Source: JAAXHH01 sp965225915
Lineage (GTDB): Bacteria > JAAXHH01
Direction: 5' to 3'
Assembly: GCA_965225915.1 (NCBI GenBank)
Contig: OZ245326.1
Span: forward strand, 3,534,001-3,598,000
Length of the DNA: 64,000 bases
Both the position numbers and the translations under genes were made by a program. Below are positions 42,712 to 50,834 of this stretch, one piece after another (position 1 is the first letter of the stretch; every line of letters begins with the position of its first letter). A model generated the notes under the pieces. The model made no database searches. It was not told the DNA's origin and worked only from the letters and a program-made list of their open reading frames with translations.

Positions 42712-44100
42712 CTATACCAGGCCTCTTACCCTGTTAATGAGTGTATCGACCTGACTGGCCGTATCCATGACGTGCAACGTAGCCCGGACACCGCTGAATC
42801 CACCGGCGGCCCCGACGGTCCGGATATAGATATTTGGGCTCCCGTACCAAAGGCGCCCGACGATATCCGAAGGATTCTGGTCCTTGATGGAAAAGGATAC
42901 GAGAGCCATCGACATCTTGGGATCATCGGAAGAATAGACGGTGACCCCGTCGATCTCCCTCAGCCCCTGTCTCAGGCGTAGGGCCAGGTATCGGAGGCGG
43001 GCTTCAGTGGCCTCCCGGGTAAGATTGTTGTGGAAATCGAGCGCCGCGCCGATCGAAATGCGGTCCGAATAGCTCGTAGAACCCCGCTGTTCCAGTTTCC
43101 GGGCGCCCTCGATTGCCCGTTCCGGATCCGGCGAGCCCGTGTATACTAGGGGCTGCACCCTTTCCGCCGCATCGTTCCTGAGGAACAGGAACCCGGTATG
43201 CTGGGCCGCCATCATGTACTTGTGGCCAGGTCCGGAGTACATGTCGCATCCCAGATCCTTCATGTCCAGCTTCATCATGCCTGGCGGCTGTGCGCCGTCA
43301 ATCAACGTGATGATGCCCCTGGATCTCGCAATCTCGCAGATCTCCTTAACCGGCATGATGAATCCATCGGTATAGTTGATATGGCAGATAGTGAGGAACC
43401 GGGTTTTCGACGTGATGCCGGCTTCCACGACATCTATGACCTTTTGCGGGTCTTCGATCATTCGAAAACCGGGATCCGAGATGTCCACCATCTTGAATTC
43501 AAGACCGTCTCGCTGAGCGCGAAAGGCCATCATATTCTTTACCCAGCCGTAGTCATAGTTCGTCGTCAGGATCTCATCGCCCCGCTTAAGATCCAGACCC
43601 ATGAATCCGAGTCCCATCCCATCGGTGGTGCTGTTAGTAAAGGCGATTTCTTCGACCTCGGCCCCCACGAAATCAGACATTTTCTGGCGAATATCATCCA
43701 TGCCGTCAAAAAAGTAGGTCGACCAGCACATGCTGGGATCCGAATTGACCGATTCCACGGCTTCGATCTGCGCCTTGTGCACGCTCATCGGCGAAATACC
43801 GCGGGTACCCGAATTCATGTAGATAACGCCGTCACGAAGCATAAACTGGTCTGCCACCTTTTCCCAGTATGCCTCGTCATCGGGTGCGGCGCCGCCGGGC
43901 GGGATATCGGGGAGATCTGGTACAGGTCCTGCTGCCGCCTCGGGTGCCGCGGACAGCAGGGTCGAAGCGCCGGCCAAGCCGGCCGCGCCTGCCACTCCGG
44001 CCGCCATACTGCCGATGAATCCGCGCCTCGTTAGACTCTGGAACTTCTCGGGGTCCTGGATACGGGGATCTATATACTGCGATACGTCGTTATCAGACAT
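42712..44100 (-). CDS. Tat-exported class V aminotransferase-fold protein
   Basis: A 462-residue PLP enzyme with a twin-arginine signal: R25-R26 in LTRRGFIGS, then an Ala/Gly-rich hydrophobic stretch (31-52) and a proline-rich linker. The catalytic part resembles isopenicillin-N-epimerase-type enzymes: NSGTRGISP near 96-104, D268 (TLIDGAQPPG) and K294 (SGPGHKYMMAAQHTGF) as PLP contacts. Tat export suggests it folds with PLP in the cytoplasm and then works in the periplasm, which is uncommon for this family. It is about 55 residues longer at the N-terminus than the cytosolic relative at 8797. The start has GGAGGC upstream and a good promoter at 44170-44198. Confidence 0.88.
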   Translation of the reverse strand: MSDNDVSQYIDPRIQDPEKFQSLTRRGFIGSMAAGVAGAAGLAGASTLLSAAPEAAAGPVPDLPDIPPGGAAPDDEAYWEKVADQFMLRDGVIYMNSGTRGISPMSVHKAQIEAVESVNSDPSMCWSTYFFDGMDDIRQKMSDFVGAEVEEIAFTNSTTDGMGLGFMGLDLKRGDEILTTNYDYGWVKNMMAFRAQRDGLEFKMVDISDPGFRMIEDPQKVIDVVEAGITSKTRFLTICHINYTDGFIMPVKEICEIARSRGIITLIDGAQPPGMMKLDMKDLGCDMYSGPGHKYMMAAQHTGFLFLRNDAAERVQPLVYTGSPDPERAIEGARKLEQRGSTSYSDRISIGAALDFHNNLTREATEARLRYLALRLRQGLREIDGVTVYSSDDPKMSMALVSFSIKDQNPSDIVGRLWYGSPNIYIRTVGAAGGFSGVRATLHVMDTASQVDTLINRVRGLV

Positions 44101-44169
44101 GGCTTTAGCCTCCGTCTGGGTCAGAATAACTTACAGGATTTCTTGCTGGATAGGGATAAGTGTAAAAGG

Positions 44170-44198
44170 ATTATAGTCCGGAATCACGATTAAAACAA
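44170..44198 (-). promoter_or_regulatory. Promoter of the Tat-exported aminotransferase gene
   Basis: On the minus strand TTGTTT (44198-44193), a 17-bp spacer and a perfect TATAAT (44175-44170). The leader is about 65 nt. The surroundings are A+T-rich compared with the rest of the window. Confidence 0.65.
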
Positions 44199-44223
44199 GG
44201 TACTATTGATTCTTCAAAACCGC

Positions 44224-44239
44224 AAAACCGCGCTTGCGG
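44224..44239 (-). terminator. Weak hairpin-T terminator after the broken SDR gene
   Basis: On the minus strand CCGC-AAGC-GCGG followed by TTTT. The 4-bp stem is short, so this is only a weak intrinsic-terminator candidate, but it is correctly placed after the SDR remnant. Confidence 0.3.
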
Positions 44240-44297
44240 ATAAACAGCATTAATTCCTTGAGCGAAGCGCCCTGCAGCATAGCAGCTTCACCATCCA

Positions 44298-45306
44298 TCA
44301 CTCGTACCGGTCCAGATAGGCGCGGAGGCGCTGGACCTCTCCTTTCGCGGCGGGGTCCAATTCGATCTGGTGAAGCCTTGTGCGGACCACGTACAGACCC
44401 ATCTCGTCCGGATTTTCGTCCTGGTCGACGATTTCCTGCACCCTGGCAGGGAAGTAGCTTCCCCAGTCAGGGCGGCGCCCGTCGAGATCGGTAAAACCAT
44501 ATTCTCTGGCGAGCGATCCACTGGAGTACAATCCACCGCTTTTAAATGCAACGTTCGAATCGGCCGCTAGGGGCTGCTACGCCTCTTCCCATGTAACATG
44601 GCGTCTCCGACTCCGCGAAATAGGGATCTTTCGCGATAGCATCCCGCCAGTTCGCTTCTGTGACCCCGAAACCGTCCAGCATCGCTTCGGACCGGAGAAA
44701 TCCGGGGGTAACCGTCAGCGCAGCAATATTGTGTTTGTGGAGATCACACGCCATTGCGTATCCCAGACGGATCGTGGAGATCTTGGCGAGATCGTAGAAC
44801 AGGTTCATTCGATACCCCGTCGTATCTCCATCCGTTACTTCCACGATAAGTCCCGAATTACGTTCGATCATCAACGGCGTGCCTAGGCGACTTGTAATGA
44901 TATGCGAGTGAACGGCCCGCTCGAACATCCTGAGCCCCTGGGAGGTATCGAGTTCCCAGAAGGGCTTTCCCCATTCGGTGAGTTCGTCGCCTCCCCAGAT
45001 GTCGTTCACCAGGATATCCAGCCGGTCCTGCTCTTCCCGGATTCGGGCGAAGAGGCTTTCCACCTCGGATTCCACCGTGTGGTCCGTCCGGACGGCTATA
45101 CCGCATCCGCCTTCAGCCGTGACCATTTCGGCAGTCTCTTCGATTGTTTCGGGTCTGCCCGGTGTAGCGGGTTGCCCGTGCACGCTGCGGCCAGTACAGT
45201 AGACCGTGGCGCCCGCCGCGCCCAGCATGCGGGCGATACCGCGTCCCGTGCCTCGCGTCGCACCTGTTACCAGAGCCAACTAGTTGAGGAGAGGGAGATC
45301 CGGCAT
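44298..45306 (-). pseudogene. Short-chain dehydrogenase/reductase, broken by a stop and a frameshift
   Basis: The SDR sequence is nearly complete but in pieces. A natural start ATG 45306 reads MPDLPLLN and then meets TAG (45282-45280) just before LALVTGATRGTGRG, the cofactor motif. The main frame then carries NxxWGG-type LVNDIWGGDEL and the Y-x3-K pair in FYDLAK. Near 44570-44573 a run of four G (plus strand) contains one base too many. Deleting one restores GVAALAADSNVAFKSGG and joins the C-terminal part (SLAREYGFTDLDG ... LRAYLDRYE, stop at 44298). Two independent lesions make a pseudogene likely; a sequencing error could explain one. The TTG at 45279 has no ribosome-binding site. Confidence 0.8.
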
Positions 45307-45438
45307 CCTCTACCATCCTTCATGTGGGAATAACCAGCATTCTAGGTAAGCGTTTCTATGTACAGGATGTTACCCGCCCCTGAATGTACCTGGCTATTCA
45401 TGACGAGTCAATTCGATACCAGACCCCTCGGATTGCGG

Positions 45439-45467
45439 TTGTCATTCCTTTCCGGACCCATTATGTA
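45439..45467 (+). promoter_or_regulatory. Promoter of the Ldh2 - Nudix genes
   Basis: TTGTCA (45439-45444), a 17-bp spacer and TATGTA (45462-45467). The leader is about 70 nt before ATG 45544. Confidence 0.5.
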
Positions 45468-45543
45468 ATAGGACCGTGGAAAGCACGATGTTCCGACCCG
45501 AAGAAACCATTCTACAGAACGACCAAAGCATAAAGAGAATTTC

Positions 45544-46527
45544 ATGGCCATTATTCCGGTAGATTACAACAATCCTCGCTACGACACGAACGCCCTGCAC
45601 CGGTTATCGAGGGAGGCGATGCTGAAATCGGGATTGACCGATGCCCATGCCGTTGAAATGGCCGATTACCTTACCGCAACGGACCTGCGCGGCGTGCTTA
45701 GTCATGGAACCCGGCAGCTTCCGGACTACGTGAAGTCCTTCCAAACTGAGAAGTACAATCAGAGGCCGAATATCAAGATTTATCGCGAGGCTGGTTCGGT
45801 GGTGCAGTGGGACGGTGACGGAGGAATTGGGCACCTGGCATCCTCCAGGGCGATTCGTTCGGCAGTCTCCCGTGCAAGATCGACAGGGATCTGCCTGGTA
45901 ACGGCGACCCACTGCGGCCACACGGGATCGGTCGGAAACTGGACGCGCATCGCTACAGGGGCGGGCATGATCTGCCTGTACTACAGCACGCACATCAGTA
46001 CCCTTGATTTCGAACATCCACAACCCGTCATCCTTGCTTTGAACAACCCGCCGGTGAGTTTCGGGTTCCCCGCGGCGGAGGGCGAACCGCCCGTGCTGAT
46101 CGACATGGGAACGCACCTGGATATGCCCGACAACCAGCTCAGGATCGCGGAGATCAGCGTACTCCCACTGATCAAGGGACTGGCATACCAGGTCACCTCC
46201 GCCATGATGACCTGGCCCGTGGACGCGCAATCATCCATTAAACTCCGGTATCCGGGAGCCACCAGCAGCCTCACCGCCATCGTCGTGGATCCCGCTTTCA
46301 TCGGTAGTCCTGGCGACTACACCCGAACGGTCACAGAACTGCGGGAAAACATACACGCCATGGATCCTCTACCGGGATTGGACCGCACCTTGCTTCCCGG
46401 TGAACTGGAGGCTGAACGGGAAGTCGATTTCAGCATTAACGGAATCCCGCTTGACGATAAGCATATTCAGTCACTCCGCGTCCTGGGTAATGAACTGGAT
46501 GTACCTTGCTACTGGGAATCGACATGA
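45544..46527 (+). CDS. Ldh2/MDH2-family NAD(P)-dependent dehydrogenase
   Basis: A 327-residue member of the malate/L-lactate dehydrogenase YlbC/YiaK/AllD family, structurally unrelated to classical Rossmann LDH. Family marks are DLRGVLSHGTRQLPDYV (about 49-65, with the conserved Ser-His-Gly), GDGGIGHLASSRAI, and the HCGHTGSVGNW segment (about 122-132) with the catalytic His. The FPAAEGEPPVLIDMGT stretch matches the nicotinamide-binding region. Substrates in the family include malate, ureidoglycolate, sulfolactate and 2,3-diketogulonate. The neighbours (isomerase-like, PhyH enzymes) suggest a hydroxyacid intermediate in a catabolic route. Its stop overlaps the Nudix start (ATGA). Confidence 0.87.
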   Translation: MAIIPVDYNNPRYDTNALHRLSREAMLKSGLTDAHAVEMADYLTATDLRGVLSHGTRQLPDYVKSFQTEKYNQRPNIKIYREAGSVVQWDGDGGIGHLASSRAIRSAVSRARSTGICLVTATHCGHTGSVGNWTRIATGAGMICLYYSTHISTLDFEHPQPVILALNNPPVSFGFPAAEGEPPVLIDMGTHLDMPDNQLRIAEISVLPLIKGLAYQVTSAMMTWPVDAQSSIKLRYPGATSSLTAIVVDPAFIGSPGDYTRTVTELRENIHAMDPLPGLDRTLLPGELEAEREVDFSINGIPLDDKHIQSLRVLGNELDVPCYWEST

Positions 46528-47150
46528 TGAGAAAGGGAATCGAGGAAGAAGCGGGTTCGCCGCACCGAAGGAATTTACTTCAGGTGCTGGATCATTACCT
46601 GGCGCGTTATCCGGATGAACGGGATGCGGTGGAACGGATACGTACCCTGGTCGCAGGTCACCCCGACTGTTTTGAAAGAACGTGCATGCCAGGACACATC
46701 ACCGGGTCGACCTGGATCGTCTCGCCCGACCGTTCGAAGTTCCTGATGACCCGGCATCGGATCTTCAATCGCTGGTTGCAGTTGGGCGGCCACGCCGATG
46801 GCTGCGCCCTGCCTCACCTGGTAGCCCTGCGAGAAGCGGAAGAAGAATCCGGTTTGGCCGGTTTCGGGTTATACCGGGAGCCGGAAGGATTTGTTCCCCT
46901 GGACGTGGACATACACGAGATCGCAGCCCGGGCCGGGGTAGCCGCCCATCACCACTATGACCTCCGGTACCTGCTGATCGCCTCCACCGAGCAACCGTTG
47001 AAATTAAGCGATGAATCCCACGATCTGGGGTGGTTTGGGAAAAACGAACTCGTGGAAATCACCCATGAGGAAAGCGTGCTACGCATGCTGCGCAAATGCG
47101 ACGCTGCCCTGTCAAGCGGCGACGGAAGCATCGAATACAACGTCACTTGA
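46524..47150 (+). CDS. Nudix hydrolase with an altered Nudix box
   Basis: A 208-residue protein beginning at ATG 46524, which overlaps the Ldh2 stop. The Nudix box is recognisable as GHADGCALPHLVALREAEEE followed by SGL: the REUxEExGU part is intact, but the Glu expected at the start (Gx5E) is Ala. The N-terminal 50 residues are helical (LDHYLARYPDERDAVERI), as in bacterial Nudix proteins annotated as NUDIX phosphohydrolase YfcD-like. The last metal-binding Glu set remains, so activity on a nucleoside diphosphate derivative is possible but uncertain. A hairpin terminator follows. Confidence 0.82.
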   Translation: MMRKGIEEEAGSPHRRNLLQVLDHYLARYPDERDAVERIRTLVAGHPDCFERTCMPGHITGSTWIVSPDRSKFLMTRHRIFNRWLQLGGHADGCALPHLVALREAEEESGLAGFGLYREPEGFVPLDVDIHEIAARAGVAAHHHYDLRYLLIASTEQPLKLSDESHDLGWFGKNELVEITHEESVLRMLRKCDAALSSGDGSIEYNVT

Positions 47151-47164
47151 CGATTCGCTTGCAC

Positions 47165-47201
47165 GCGGGAAGCACGCTTCGTATATTCATCCCGCATTTT
47201 T
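47165..47201 (+). terminator. Hairpin with T tract after the Nudix gene
   Basis: GCGGGA (47165-47170) pairs with TCCCGC (47190-47195) and is followed by ATTTTT (47196-47201). The inside contains AAGC-ACG-CTT, which can form an inner stem. It is placed 14 bp after the Nudix stop. Confidence 0.45.
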
Positions 47202-47236
47202 AAAAATCAATCCGTTTACATGAATATCCATGGCGA

Positions 47237-47252
47237 ACAGCCCAAGGGCTGT
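47237..47252. promoter_or_regulatory. 16-bp palindrome upstream of the isomerase-like gene
   Basis: ACAGCCCAAGGGCTGT is a perfect inverted repeat, 30 bp before the ATG at 47282. It could be an operator or a leader hairpin just ahead of the AGAGG ribosome-binding site. Confidence 0.35.
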
Positions 47253-47281
47253 CTGAAGTATACAGAAAGAGGTACCGTGAT

Positions 47282-48037
47282 ATGCCCCCTCCCGTAGCCC
47301 TGCAGCTCTATACCCTCAGAGCACTGGCCGACAAGGACTTCGAACACGTGGTGAACCTGACCGCGGAGATTGGATACGCGGGCGTCGAACCCGCCGGTTT
47401 CCCGGGTACCACGCCGGAAGCGGCCGGGAAGCTCTTTCGCTCCCTTAACCTCAAGGTATCAAGCGCCCACCTGCCTATTCCCGTGGGGGATAACACTTCC
47501 TACGTCATAGATACGGCCGGTACGCTGGGCACCACCCGCGTGGTCTCGGGACTGGGCCCTGAGGACCACAATTCCGTGGACAAAATCAGGTGGACGGCGG
47601 ACCGTTTCAACGAGGCAGCGGCCGCGGTGGCTCCCCACGGATTGACCTTCGGGATTCATAATCACTGGTGGGAGTACCTGCAGGTGGAAGGGCGGACCGC
47701 GACGGAAATCCTCCTTGATTATCTATCGCCGGAGGTTTTTTTCCAGGTGGATGTATACTGGGTTCAGGTCGGCGGCCCTGATCCAGCCGGTGTGCTCGAA
47801 CGCCTTGGTGCGCGCGCACCTCTGCTTCACCTGAAGGACGGCCCTTGTCAACGGAATACGGACATGACAGCCCTGGGTGAAGGCAAGGTGGATCTCCCTG
47901 GAGTGATCGCGGCTGGAGGAAGCCACACCGAATGGCATATTGTCGAACTGGACAGTTGCGCGACGGACATGGTAGAAGCAGTGAAGAAGAGCTACAACTA
48001 CCTGGTAGACAATAAATTATCCCGTGGCAACAGGTAG
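47282..48037 (+). CDS. Sugar phosphate isomerase/epimerase-like TIM-barrel protein
   Basis: A 251-residue xylose-isomerase-like (AP_endonuc_2) barrel. Family landmarks are VALQLYTLRALADKDFEHVV at the start, then GYAGVEPAGFPG, FGIHNHWWEY (His metal ligand), FQVDVYWVQVGGPDP, LLHLKDG and EWHIVELD, which provide the expected Glu/Asp/His metal site. Members act as hydroxypyruvate or inosose isomerases, 3-keto-sugar epimerases or dehydratases; the exact reaction is open. The start is supported by AGAGG. It is followed after 58 bp by two PhyH genes, which suggests a small sugar- or cyclitol-processing unit. Confidence 0.85.
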   Translation: MPPPVALQLYTLRALADKDFEHVVNLTAEIGYAGVEPAGFPGTTPEAAGKLFRSLNLKVSSAHLPIPVGDNTSYVIDTAGTLGTTRVVSGLGPEDHNSVDKIRWTADRFNEAAAAVAPHGLTFGIHNHWWEYLQVEGRTATEILLDYLSPEVFFQVDVYWVQVGGPDPAGVLERLGARAPLLHLKDGPCQRNTDMTALGEGKVDLPGVIAAGGSHTEWHIVELDSCATDMVEAVKKSYNYLVDNKLSRGNR

Positions 48038-48095
48038 ATGAAACGGGTATGTAAACAGGGTACGATGTCTCGTAAGCGAGTACAAGGAGCGTGAA

Positions 48096-48887
48096 ATGAC
48101 TAAGGAAGAGGGCATGCGGTTGTGCGAGCAGTTGATCCGCGACGGGTACTGCCACATCGCGGGCGTGTTGACCGGTGACTTCCTGGATAACCTGCGCCAG
48201 GAATCGGACCACCTGCTGGACTCCGTAGAACATCCGCCTGAATGGCAGTATCAGGGCTCCGATCTGCACGTACTCGGCAAGGACAACACCGTAATGCAGA
48301 AACTGCTGGAATGGCCTGACACGAGGAAGATCCTGGACGCAATGGGTCTGAACGACTTCACTGCTTCCGGAACCATCATCATTCTCAGCAAACCGGCCGG
48401 GGGACCGCCCCTTTACTGGCACCAGGACTGGATGGCCTGGAACGATCCGATCAGCATGGCGCCATGGCCCCAGACCCTGTTCTTCTCCTACTACCTAGTG
48501 GACACCAACTTTAAAAACGGCTGCTTCCGCGTCATACCCGGCACGCATCGGAAGCGCATCCCACTTCACGACCAGGTCGAAGTCGCCCATCAGAAGACCG
48601 CGTACTTTGCCGATGTAAACGATCCTGTCATGTTCGGCGAACACCCGGATGCCGTCGATCTGCCCGTAAGGGCGGGCGACCTGGTGATCGGAGACGCCAG
48701 GACCCTGCACACGGCACGCGGCAATAACAGCGACAGGAGACGTACGCTCCTCCTGGGCTGGCACAACCGTCCCCCGACCGTGCCGGACTACTGGAAGGAC
48801 GAAATACCCGAACCCATCCTGGCCCGGCCCAGGGACGCCCAGTACGAAGGTACGAGAATTCCCGGCGAATTCCTGGTACAGACATGA
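48096..48887 (+). CDS. Phytanoyl-CoA dioxygenase family oxygenase 1
   Basis: A 263-residue Fe(II)/2-oxoglutarate oxygenase. The metal triad is H109 and D111 (YWHQDWMAW) and H205 (TLHTARGNNS), with a basic cluster at 214-216 (SDRRRTLLLGW) to hold 2-oxoglutarate. The N-terminal LCEQLIRDGYCHIAGVLTGD is the usual PhyH opening. It would hydroxylate an unactivated carbon of an unknown substrate; only eukaryotic phytanoyl-CoA hydroxylase and a few bacterial members are characterised. AAGGAGCGTGAA precedes the ATG. Its stop overlaps the start of the second PhyH gene (ATGA at 48884-48887), so the two are co-translated. Confidence 0.88.
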   Translation: MTKEEGMRLCEQLIRDGYCHIAGVLTGDFLDNLRQESDHLLDSVEHPPEWQYQGSDLHVLGKDNTVMQKLLEWPDTRKILDAMGLNDFTASGTIIILSKPAGGPPLYWHQDWMAWNDPISMAPWPQTLFFSYYLVDTNFKNGCFRVIPGTHRKRIPLHDQVEVAHQKTAYFADVNDPVMFGEHPDAVDLPVRAGDLVIGDARTLHTARGNNSDRRRTLLLGWHNRPPTVPDYWKDEIPEPILARPRDAQYEGTRIPGEFLVQT

Positions 48888-49627
48888 CCGAACTCGAAAA
48901 CGCAATCTACGAACTGGGCCTGTACGGATTCACGGTCGTGGAGCATGTGCTGACACCCGACCAGGTCGAAGCAATGCGCAATACGCTGATCCGCCTGAAC
49001 GAAGAGATTGGCGAGGAGCGCGGCGGCGAGGGCTCCTGCAGCCACGTGAGCAATCTGCCGACCCTCGATCCCATTTTCTTTCCGGTTATCGATCATCCCC
49101 GTATCCTGCCCATCCTGGTACACTTCCTCGAACCAACCCTGATTCTGGGCAGCCTGAACAGTCGCATCGTTCGGCCTGGCGACGGTAACCAGGGATTTCA
49201 CAGCGATATTCCGGCGGAAATGCTCAACATGGCCTCACCGGTCATGATGAACACTGTGTGGATGCTGGACGATTTTTCTCCGACCAACGGAGGAACACGG
49301 GTCGTTCCGGGAACCCACAAAAGCGGACTTCCCCACCCAAACGCAGACGCTGAAGTCAAATACTATGTGCAGCCCTCGGCTGCCGCCGGAAGCGTACTGG
49401 TATTCAACGGGCAGTGCTGGCACGGCGGGGGCGCCAACAACAGCCGCGCCAACCGGCACGCCCTGTTCGCCCATTACCGTAAGCGCATGCTCCTGTTCCA
49501 GTACGATCCCCACGAACGGTTTCCAGTCGAGTGGCACGACCTGCTGAATGAGAGGCAGAAGGAAATCATGCGCATGAAACACGGCGTCGACGTTCCGCGG
49601 GCAGCCGACGTACAAGTATTCAGGTAG
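48884..49627 (+). CDS. Phytanoyl-CoA dioxygenase family oxygenase 2
   Basis: A 247-residue companion of the preceding gene with its own complete metal site: H106 and D108 (GFHSDIPAEM) and H180 (CWHGGGANNS), plus R191 in ANRHALFAHYRK for 2-oxoglutarate. It begins with IYELGLYGFTVVEHVLTPDQ. Sequence identity to the first PhyH protein looks low outside these motifs, so they probably act on different substrates or steps rather than forming a recent duplicate. The last 8 bp overlap the convergent 2-hydroxyacid dehydrogenase gene. Confidence 0.88.
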   Translation: MTELENAIYELGLYGFTVVEHVLTPDQVEAMRNTLIRLNEEIGEERGGEGSCSHVSNLPTLDPIFFPVIDHPRILPILVHFLEPTLILGSLNSRIVRPGDGNQGFHSDIPAEMLNMASPVMMNTVWMLDDFSPTNGGTRVVPGTHKSGLPHPNADAEVKYYVQPSAAAGSVLVFNGQCWHGGGANNSRANRHALFAHYRKRMLLFQYDPHERFPVEWHDLLNERQKEIMRMKHGVDVPRAADVQVFR

Positions 49628-50588
49628 CCGGCAAGACTTCAGGATTGACGATATGGTCCGGCCTCTGTCCGTTCCATACCTGAAGGGCCATCGACAGCGC
49701 CATCCTCCACATGCGTTCCCTGCTCGCGACGGTCACTCCGGCTATATGCGGAGTGGCGACAACGTCTTCGCGATGCAGCAGCGGGTTGTCCCGGGATGGA
49801 GGTTCGGGATCCCAGACATCCAGGGCCGCTCCTGCCAGATGCCCTTGGTCGAGCGCGGCGCAAAGCGCGTTTTCGTCCACGAGTCCGCCCCTCGACACAT
49901 TGACGAAAAAAGCACCCTGTTTCATCTGCGCGAACCGGTTTTCGTTCATCAGGTGGCGGGTTTCCTCCGTCAAGGGGGCGTGTACCGAAACGACATCCGA
50001 TCTGAAAAGCACGGCCGCGATGGAGTGTTCCCGTTCGATGCCCAGTTCCGCCGCCCGCTCATCCCCGATATAGGGATCGTAGGCTACCACCCGCATGTCG
50101 AGGGCGACGGCCACCTTGGCCACGCGGCTGCCGATTCGGCCGAGCCCGATCAGTCCCAGCGTTCGCCCGAATAGCTCCATGCCCGGATAACCTGTCAGGT
50201 AGTCCTGCTCAGGCTGTTCCGCGAATATCTTGGAAATACGCTTCAAATCCTTCACCGCGGCAAGGATCAGAGCGATCGCCGTTTCGGCCGTGGACAGGGT
50301 AGGGCCCTCCGGCGTATTGCAGACCGCGATGTCCCTTTCTGTCGCTTCCTCCACGATAATGTTGTCGATGCCTATCCCGGTCCTGCAGATAACCTTCAGG
50401 TCCGGATATTGATCCATGAACTTCCCGTCGTATGTCCTCCGGCCGCCGGCGACGATGGCATGGGCCCCGGGCAGGTCGCGGAGCGGATCTTCGGGGGACT
50501 CCTCGGCCGAGCCGCTTAAGTGCAGGTGTTTTTCAAACTCTGAACGAATCAGGGGAGGTATGGTTCGATCCGACCAAAGCCGCAACAT
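49620..50588 (-). CDS. D-2-hydroxyacid dehydrogenase (phosphoglycerate dehydrogenase-like)
   Basis: A 322-residue NAD-dependent dehydrogenase. The start ATG 50588 is chosen because AGGAGGATTCC precedes it; an earlier in-frame Met has no such site. The substrate domain is discontinuous around the Rossmann domain, with the nucleotide motif LGLIGLGRIGSRVAKVA. Catalytic residues are Arg in VNVSRGGLVDE, Glu in DVWDPEPPS and His in TPHIAGVTVASRE. The short length, without ACT or regulatory domains, fits glyoxylate/hydroxypyruvate or other 2-keto acid reductases rather than SerA. It may reduce a keto acid produced by the adjacent Ldh2/PhyH cluster, which it faces convergently. Confidence 0.9.
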   Translation of the reverse strand: MLRLWSDRTIPPLIRSEFEKHLHLSGSAEESPEDPLRDLPGAHAIVAGGRRTYDGKFMDQYPDLKVICRTGIGIDNIIVEEATERDIAVCNTPEGPTLSTAETAIALILAAVKDLKRISKIFAEQPEQDYLTGYPGMELFGRTLGLIGLGRIGSRVAKVAVALDMRVVAYDPYIGDERAAELGIEREHSIAAVLFRSDVVSVHAPLTEETRHLMNENRFAQMKQGAFFVNVSRGGLVDENALCAALDQGHLAGAALDVWDPEPPSRDNPLLHREDVVATPHIAGVTVASRERMWRMALSMALQVWNGQRPDHIVNPEVLPAT

Positions 50589-50834
50589 GGAATCCTCCTG
50601 TACACAACCGGCCGAACGAACCCGGTTGTCTCGACAAAATAAGTTGCCCAACGGTAAAAAACGCTTTAGATTGAGATCTACACTGAGGACGCAACAATGC
50701 GTGTCCACGGGATATCATAGATCGACGTTTTTTAACCACAAGTCAATCGTTATCCCTGCTTCGGACGAATCGCGACCACCGGGTTCTCATTTATTTCAGT
50801 ACCCGGATTTGTCCCAAACCTGGAGAAAACCGAA

